Positions 59,760-64,000 of a DNA stretch of 64,000 nucleotides are shown piece after piece. Each line of letters begins with the position of its first letter. The stretch's first letter is position 1. The stretch lies in assembly GCA_045595395.1 (NCBI GenBank), contig JAZOAH010000004.1, positions 33,770 through 97,769 on the forward strand. Direction: 5' to 3'. A program made the translations under genes and the position numbers. This stretch comes from CAKSHC01 sp045595395. GTDB lineage: Bacteria; Bacillota; Clostridia; Oscillospirales; UMGS1783. Below the pieces are notes generated by a model that saw only the letters and a program-made list of their open reading frames with translations, searched no databases and had not been told where the DNA came from.

Positions 59760-60734
59760 ATGAATTTCTTTACCTCGCTCCTCAACGCCGCACCCGGTGC
59801 GGTGGCGCAGGGGCTGATCTGGGGCATTATGGCCATCGGTGTCTATATCACCTACCGCATCCTGGATGTCGCCGACCTGACCGTCGACGGCACGATGGCT
59901 ACCGGCGGCTGCGTGGCCGTCATGCTCATGACCGCCGGGTGGAATCCCTGGCTGGCTCTGCTTGTCGCCTTCCTGTCGGGTATGGCGGCGGGACTGTTGA
60001 CCGGATTTTTCCACACCCGTTGCGGCATCCCGGCTATCCTGGCCGGTATCCTGACCCAGTTGGCTCTCTATTCGATCAATCTGCGTATCATGGCCAGCCG
60101 TGCCAATGTTGCTATCAGCGTCACCAACTATGACCTGCTGGTCTCCCAGCGCTATGTCCGTGACGGCAACCTTAACTTCATCACGACCAACAACTATAAC
60201 CCGCTGCCGCTGCTGCTGGTCGTCGTCTTTGTCGTGATCCTGGCCCTGTACTGGTTCTTCGGTACCGAGAAGGGCAGTTCGATGCGTGCCACCGGCTCCA
60301 ATCCCAACATGGCCCGTGCCCAAGGCATCAACACCAACAGCAATATCGTGCTGGGGCTGATGCTCTCCAACGGTATCGTGGCGGTTGCCGGCGCACTGTT
60401 GGCTCAGTTCCAGGGCGGTGCCGATGTCAACAACGGCCGTGGCGCGATCGTCATCGGCCTTGCCGCCGTCATCATTGGTGAGGTGCTGCTGGGCAAGATC
60501 TTCCGCAATTTCGGCATGCGTCTGCTTTCGGTTGTCTGCGGCGCTGTCATCTACTATCTGGTCATCCAGATCATCCTGCTCATCCCCGATCCGTCCAATC
60601 CCGGCATGAAACTGATCAATACCAATGACCTGAAACTGATCACCGCCATTCTGGTCGGTCTGTTCCTGGCCATTCCTTATTGGTCGGGCAAGGTCTTCCA
60701 TGCCAAGAAGAAGGGAGGCAAGGAGAATGCTTAA
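59760..60734 (+). CDS. ABC transporter permease (TrpY-like)
   Basis: A 324-residue permease of the branched-chain/PF02653 superfamily with about eight membrane segments (AAPGAVAQGLIWGIMAIGVY, DVADLTVDGTMATGG at the conserved first loop, and GTEKGSSMRATGSNPNMARAQG). It partners the binding protein upstream. Its end overlaps the ATPase gene by 8 bases. Confidence 0.92.
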   Translation: MNFFTSLLNAAPGAVAQGLIWGIMAIGVYITYRILDVADLTVDGTMATGGCVAVMLMTAGWNPWLALLVAFLSGMAAGLLTGFFHTRCGIPAILAGILTQLALYSINLRIMASRANVAISVTNYDLLVSQRYVRDGNLNFITTNNYNPLPLLLVVVFVVILALYWFFGTEKGSSMRATGSNPNMARAQGINTNSNIVLGLMLSNGIVAVAGALLAQFQGGADVNNGRGAIVIGLAAVIIGEVLLGKIFRNFGMRLLSVVCGAVIYYLVIQIILLIPDPSNPGMKLINTNDLKLITAILVGLFLAIPYWSGKVFHAKKKGGKENA

Positions 60735-61515
60735 ACTGGAAAATGTCTCCAAAACCTTCAACCCCGGTACCGTCAATGCCAAAACGGCCCTTGACGGCCT
60801 GAACCTTACCCTCCATGAAGGCGATTTCGTCACCGTTATCGGCGGTAACGGCGCCGGCAAGTCGACGATGCTCAATGCGGTGGCCGGTGTCTTCACCATT
60901 GATGAAGGCCATATCTTCATCGACGGCAAGGATGTCACCAAACTGCCTGAGTATAAGCGTGCCAAGTATCTGGGTCGAGTCTTCCAGGATCCCATGATGG
61001 GCACGGCGCCCACCATGCAGATCGAGGAAAACCTGGCTCTCGCCGCCCGCCGTGGCAAGATGCGTGGTCTGGGCTGGGGTATTACCAAGGCCGAGCGCAA
61101 GGTGTATGCCGAACTGCTCGCCGATCTCGAGCTGGGTCTGGAGGATCGCATGACCGCCAAGGTCGGTCTGCTCTCGGGCGGCCAGCGCCAGGCACTGACC
61201 CTGCTCATGGCCTCCATCCAAAAACCGAAGTTGCTCCTGCTGGATGAGCATACCGCCGCCCTTGACCCCAAAACGGCGGCCAAGGTGCTGGAACTGTCCC
61301 AGCGCATCGTCGAGCGTGACAACCTGACCACCCTCATGATCACCCACAACATGAAGGATGCCATCACCTACGGCAACCGTCTGATCATGATGGATGCCGG
61401 CCGTGTCGTCCTTGATGTGAGCGGGGAAGAGAAGAAGAAGCTCACCGTCCCTGAGCTGATCGAGTATTTCGGCAAGGCTAACAGTGAAGCCACCGATAAA
61501 ATGTTACTTTCATAA
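60727..61515 (+). CDS. ABC transporter ATPase (TrpZ-like)
   Basis: A 262-residue ATPase: Walker A GGNGAGKST, Q-loop FQDPMMG, signature LSGGQRQAL, Walker B LLLLDEHTAALD with His in place of the usual Ala/Pro, H-loop ITHNM. This DEHTAALDP form is characteristic of the PF04392-linked importers. ATG 60727 overlaps the permease stop. A terminator follows. Confidence 0.94.
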   Translation: MLKLENVSKTFNPGTVNAKTALDGLNLTLHEGDFVTVIGGNGAGKSTMLNAVAGVFTIDEGHIFIDGKDVTKLPEYKRAKYLGRVFQDPMMGTAPTMQIEENLALAARRGKMRGLGWGITKAERKVYAELLADLELGLEDRMTAKVGLLSGGQRQALTLLMASIQKPKLLLLDEHTAALDPKTAAKVLELSQRIVERDNLTTLMITHNMKDAITYGNRLIMMDAGRVVLDVSGEEKKKLTVPELIEYFGKANSEATDKMLLS

Positions 61516-61521
61516 GCAAAG

Positions 61522-61558
61522 CCCGGAAAGTGTAAACTTTCCGGGTGTTTCTTTTTCT
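61522..61558 (+). terminator. Terminator of the ABC operon
   Basis: CCCGGAAAGT-GTAA-ACTTTCCGGG followed by TGTTTCTTTTT. Confidence 0.88.
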
Positions 61559-61583
61559 GTGGGCAAAAGTTTGTCGAAAGGGC

Positions 61584-61612
61584 TTGCATTTTTTTGCGTG
61601 CGCCTATATAAT
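61584..61612 (+). promoter_or_regulatory. xpt promoter
   Basis: TTGCAT (61584-61589), 17 bp, TATAAT (61607-61612). Confidence 0.75.
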
Positions 61613-61620
61613 ATTTTTAT

Positions 61621-61668
61621 AAAACAGCATTCGCAATTTTCATTGTCAGAATCCTGTTTTTTGTTTTT
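61621..61668 (+). promoter_or_regulatory. xpt leader hairpin, possible attenuator
   Basis: AAAACAG.ATTC / GAAT.CTGTTTT with a 16-base loop, then TTGTTTTT. It lies about 20 bp before xpt, starting near the transcription start. A purine riboswitch, common on xpt in Firmicutes, is not seen; the leader is too short to hold one. Confidence 0.45.
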
Positions 61669-61687
61669 CATGAAAGGCAGATAAGGC

Positions 61688-62263
61688 ATGAAGGCTTTGG
61701 AAGAAAAAATCGTAAAGGAAGGCCAGGTCCTGCCCGGCGATATCTTAAAGGTCGGATCCTTCCTCAATCAGCAGCTCGACTGTGATTTTTTGATGGAAAT
61801 GGGCCGTGAGATCGCACGGCTGTATGCCGATGCCGGCGTCACCAAGATCATGACGGTCGAGGCCTCGGGCATCGCCATTGCCGTCGCCGTCGGTGCAGTC
61901 ATGCACCTGCCTGTTGTTTTTGCCAAAAAATACCGTACCGGCAATGTGTCGGGCGAAACTTACAGTGCTCTGGTTCATTCCTATACCCACGGCAACGACT
62001 ATAACATGGTCGTCGCTAAGGATTATATTTCGGCTGATGATACTCTGCTCATCGTTGATGACTTTTTGGCCAAAGGTGCCGCCGTCGAAGGCTTGATGGA
62101 GGTGGCTGCCCAGGCCGGAGCTCAGGTGGCCGGCGCCGCCATCGCCATCGAAAAGGGCTTCCAGGAAGGCGGCAAGCGTCTGCGTGCCACCGGCATCCGA
62201 GTCGAATCGCTGGCCATCGTCGAGAGCATGAACGACGGAAAGTTGGTCTTCCGGCCCCAATAA
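61688..62263 (+). CDS. xpt: Xanthine phosphoribosyltransferase
   Basis: A 191-residue type I PRTase beginning MKALEEKIVKEGQVLPGDIL KVGSFLNQQ (spaced here) with the PRPP loop LLIVDDFLAKGAA (about 118-130) and VEASGIAIAVAVG. It makes XMP from xanthine in purine salvage. A BMP-type nucleoside-binding protein follows 47 bp later, consistent with a purine-uptake and salvage cluster. Confidence 0.95.
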   Translation: MKALEEKIVKEGQVLPGDILKVGSFLNQQLDCDFLMEMGREIARLYADAGVTKIMTVEASGIAIAVAVGAVMHLPVVFAKKYRTGNVSGETYSALVHSYTHGNDYNMVVAKDYISADDTLLIVDDFLAKGAAVEGLMEVAAQAGAQVAGAAIAIEKGFQEGGKRLRATGIRVESLAIVESMNDGKLVFRPQ

Positions 62264-62264
62264 G

Positions 62265-62284
62265 TATGTAAATATATTTACATA
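62265..62284. promoter_or_regulatory. 20-bp perfect palindrome between xpt and bmp
   Basis: TATGTAAATA-TATTTACATA immediately after the xpt stop, then AAAAAATTTTTT and the ribosome site. It may be an operator or a weak terminator. Confidence 0.4.
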
Positions 62285-62310
62285 AAAAATTTTTTAAGGA
62301 GAAACTACCA

Positions 62311-63498
62311 ATGAAAAAGATCCTTGCTGTGATCCTCGCTGCCCTGATGCTGGTGACCCTGGCTGCTTGCGGCGGCAACGATGAGTCTTCGGACCTCAAG
62401 GTTGGTTTCATCTTCCTGCACGATGAAAACTCGACCTATGACAAGAACTTCATCGACGCTGCTGTTGAAGCTTGCAAGAACATGGGTGTTACCATGGTCC
62501 AGAAGACCCAGATCCCCGAGTCCAATGCCTGCTATGATGCTGCCATTGAACTGATCGAGGTCGAAGGTTGTGACATCATCTTCGCCGACTCCTTCGGCCA
62601 TGAGTCCTTCCTGATGAAGGCTGCCCAAGAGAATCCCGAAGTCCAGTTCTGCCATGCTACCGGTACTCAGGCTCATACCGCCGGTCTGGCCAACTTCCAC
62701 AACGCCTTCGCTTCCATCTATGAAGGCCGCTACATGGCCGGTGTTGTTGCCGGCATGAAGCTCAACGAGATGATCGACAATGGTACGATCACCGCTGCCC
62801 AGGCTAAGATGGGCTATGTCGGTGCCTTCACCTTTGCTGAGGTTATGTCCGGTTACACCTCTTTCTATCTCGGCGCTAAGTCGGTTTGCCCGTCGGTTAC
62901 CATGGAAGTCAAGTTCACCGGCTCCTGGTACGATGAGCAGCTCGAGAAGCAGGCCGCTCAGGCTCTGATCGACAACGGTTGCGTCCTCATCTCTCAGCAT
63001 GCTGACTCGATGGGCGCTCCTACCGCTTGCGAGAACGCCGGCGTTCCTAATGTTTCCTACAACGGCTCCACCGCCGCTGCCTGCCCCGAGACCTTCCTGA
63101 TCTCCTCCCGTATCAACTGGGTTCCTTACTTCGAGTACATGATCACCCAGGTTGAGAAGGGTGAGGCTATCGCCACCGACTGGACCGGCACCATCGAGAC
63201 CGGCTCTGTCGTTCTGACCGAGCTGGGCAAGAACGTGGCCGAAGGCACCGAAGCCAAGCTGGCTGATGTTAAGGCGGCTCTGCTCGACGGCTCTCTCCAG
63301 GTGTTTGATACCGCCAACTTCACCGTTGCCGGCGACACCCTGACCTCCTACATGGCTGATGTCGACTTCGACAAGGATTACACCAAGGACACTGAAGTCA
63401 TCAAGGACGGCGTCTTTGAAGAGTCCAAGCATCGTTCGGGCCCCTATTTCGATATCGAAATTGACGGCATCACCCTGCTGGATCGCAATTACGGTTAA
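62311..63498 (+). CDS. BMP-family (nucleoside) substrate-binding lipoprotein
   Basis: A 395-residue lipoprotein (TLAACGGN, Cys near 20) of the BMP/Med family: VGFIFLHDENSTYDKNFIDA, FADSFGHESF, YEGRYMAGVVAGM, KMGYVGAFTFAEVMSGYTSF and ISQHADSMGAPTACE. Members bind purine nucleosides for ABC import. Codon choice is strongly biased and suggests high expression. AAGGAG precedes ATG 62311. It follows xpt; strong hairpins at its end probably reduce downstream ATPase transcription. Confidence 0.93.
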   Translation: MKKILAVILAALMLVTLAACGGNDESSDLKVGFIFLHDENSTYDKNFIDAAVEACKNMGVTMVQKTQIPESNACYDAAIELIEVEGCDIIFADSFGHESFLMKAAQENPEVQFCHATGTQAHTAGLANFHNAFASIYEGRYMAGVVAGMKLNEMIDNGTITAAQAKMGYVGAFTFAEVMSGYTSFYLGAKSVCPSVTMEVKFTGSWYDEQLEKQAAQALIDNGCVLISQHADSMGAPTACENAGVPNVSYNGSTAAACPETFLISSRINWVPYFEYMITQVEKGEAIATDWTGTIETGSVVLTELGKNVAEGTEAKLADVKAALLDGSLQVFDTANFTVAGDTLTSYMADVDFDKDYTKDTEVIKDGVFEESKHRSGPYFDIEIDGITLLDRNYG

Positions 63499-63512
63499 TT
63501 ACAAGAACATAC

Positions 63513-63589
63513 GGAAAGGCGGGAGCCAATGCCCCCGCCTTCCCACCTTTTTAGCTTTGAAAAGGCCGCTGTTTCGGCAGCGGCTTTTT
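63513..63589 (+). terminator. Tandem hairpins between bmp and ATPase genes
   Basis: GGAAAGGCGGG / CCCGCCTTCC (63513-63543), then AAAGGCCGCTG / CAGCGGCTTTT (63560-63589) with a T-run. The second is terminator-like; partial readthrough would favour the binding protein over the ATPase. Confidence 0.75.
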
Positions 63590-63616
63590 GAGAATTAAAA
63601 AAAGGAGGCGTATACA

Positions 63617-63963
63617 TTGTCAAGTAAGGCAGCCATTGAATTAAAGAATATCACCAAGACCTTTGGCAGCGTAGTCGCCAATAAAAATGTCAATCTGACG
63701 GCCAACCGAGGCGAGATCCTGTCCATCCTCGGCGAAAACGGCAGCGGAAAAACAACCCTTCTCCGCGCGGTACAGGGGATCATCCCCCTGCAGTCCGGAA
63801 CAGTCACCGTGAACGGCACCGATCTGTCCTCATTGACCCCGAGAAAACGTGCCGCGCTCGTCACGATGATGCCGCAGGATCACCCCGCTGTCGCCGGACT
63901 GACCGGTATGGACCTGATCGAAACGGCGTTCTATCCGTCGCGCGGACTGTTCGGAAATCCGAC
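63617..63963 (+). CDS. ABC transporter ATPase, N-terminal fragment
   Basis: TTG 63617 behind AAAGGAGG, cut at the contig end after 115 codons. Residues 1-50 (IELKNITKTFGSVVANKNVN, LTANRGEILSILGENGSGKT) match BMP-associated nucleoside ATPases. The part after Walker A (SLTPRKRAALVTMMPQDHP, AVAGLTGMDLIETAFYPSRG) looks more like iron-complex-type ATPases, so the end may be chimeric. The adapter at 63964 is not coding. Confidence 0.7.
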
Positions 63964-64000
63964 AAGTCGGAGGCCAAGCGGTCTTAGGAAGACAATCCAA
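63964..64000. other. Sequencing-library adapter at contig end (artefact)
   Basis: The 32 bases 63964-63995 begin AAGTCGGAGGCCAAG and end AGGAAGACAA. This matches, from memory, the standard MGI/BGI-type read-1 adapter. TCCAA (63996-64000) fits the start of a barcode. These bases are not genomic. Confidence 0.9.

Noticed and set aside
58764..61367. An 867-codon open frame antisense to the PF04392 transporter operon
   Set aside because: It mirrors three well-supported genes with motifs on the + strand; its translation is low-complexity, with Arg/Ser- and Asp/Gly-rich stretches, and has no ribosome site. It is an effect of GC-rich codon bias.
61613..61687. Purine or PreQ1 riboswitch before xpt
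   Set aside because: The leader is too short and lacks the conserved loops; only a terminator-like hairpin is present.
1..64000. CRISPR arrays, insertion sequences, prophage or rRNA genes
   Set aside because: No regularly spaced repeats, transposase or integrase, phage structural genes or rRNA segments were seen on either strand.

Overview
The window looks like a contig end from a spore-forming, strictly anaerobic member of the Clostridia, most likely a gut Oscillospirales-type organism. The evidence is sporulation genes (ylbJ-like, yqfC, yqfD), [FeFe]-hydrogenase maturases, pyruvate formate-lyase, Firmicute gene order around phoH-ybeY-era-recO and ylxM-ffh-rpsP, canonical sigma-A promoters with 17-bp spacers, strong Shine-Dalgarno sites and many intrinsic terminators. 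The backbone is GC-rich. Three patches are clearly AT-richer and look acquired: about 8130-10510, 33900-35530 and 42040-43870. The last 37 bases are not genomic; they match a sequencing-library adapter.

Layout. 1-8094: sporulation genes and the conserved block yqfC-yqfD-phoH-ybeY-era-yqzL-recO-mutS2. 8130-10620: AT-rich accessory island beside a tRNA-Thr gene. It holds a HicA toxin, a HicB antitoxin with a C-terminal extension and a SecB-like protein (a probable toxin-antitoxin-chaperone operon), then an XRE regulator, a 41-residue cysteine-motif protein and a lipoprotein. 10798-15061: CopZ-like protein, then the hydrogenase maturation operon (TM1266-like regulator, hydE, hydG, hydF) behind a leader with an attenuator-like terminator. 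15072-21731: regulator, DegV, Mrp ATPase, flippase-like protein, glycosyltransferase, TtcA-like enzyme, a 360-bp intergenic repeat block and TspO. 21807-26606: four-gene cell-surface operon of GH2-like and CBM9-like proteins. 26643-30195: ylxM-ffh-rpsP-khpA-rimM-trmD. 30213-41856: acyltransferase-like proteins including a GT8-PlsC fusion, a LUD/DUF5714 pair, a WG-repeat lipoprotein behind a structured leader, metNIQ, a GH2 beta-glycosidase and a YD-repeat lipoprotein. 42046-44381: TetR plus two membrane proteins, then tRNA-Tyr and tRNA-Thr. 44518-54460: YgiQ radical SAM enzyme, HAD phosphatase, SGNH-like protein, nitroreductase, phosphotyrosine phosphatase, hydrolase, acyltransferase, DAO-Rieske protein and YyaL-like protein. 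54515-57623: ZTP riboswitch and pflB-pflA. 57716-63963: sugar isomerase-like protein, a PF04392-type ABC transporter behind a tyrosine-rich leader peptide, xpt, and a BMP-type purine/nucleoside ABC system cut by the contig end.

The most notable theme is RNA-level control. metNIQ is preceded by a promoter, a 28-codon methionine-rich leader ORF and a terminator with a competing antiterminator. The PF04392 transporter is preceded by a promoter, a 14-codon ORF with five tyrosine codons and a terminator. Ribosome-mediated attenuation of amino-acid genes is uncommon in Firmicutes, which mostly use T-boxes and SAM riboswitches. If correct, the leaders also name the substrates: methionine and tyrosine. 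With the ZTP riboswitch on pfl and leader terminators before the hydrogenase, WG-lipoprotein and xpt genes, this segment is rich in transcription attenuation.
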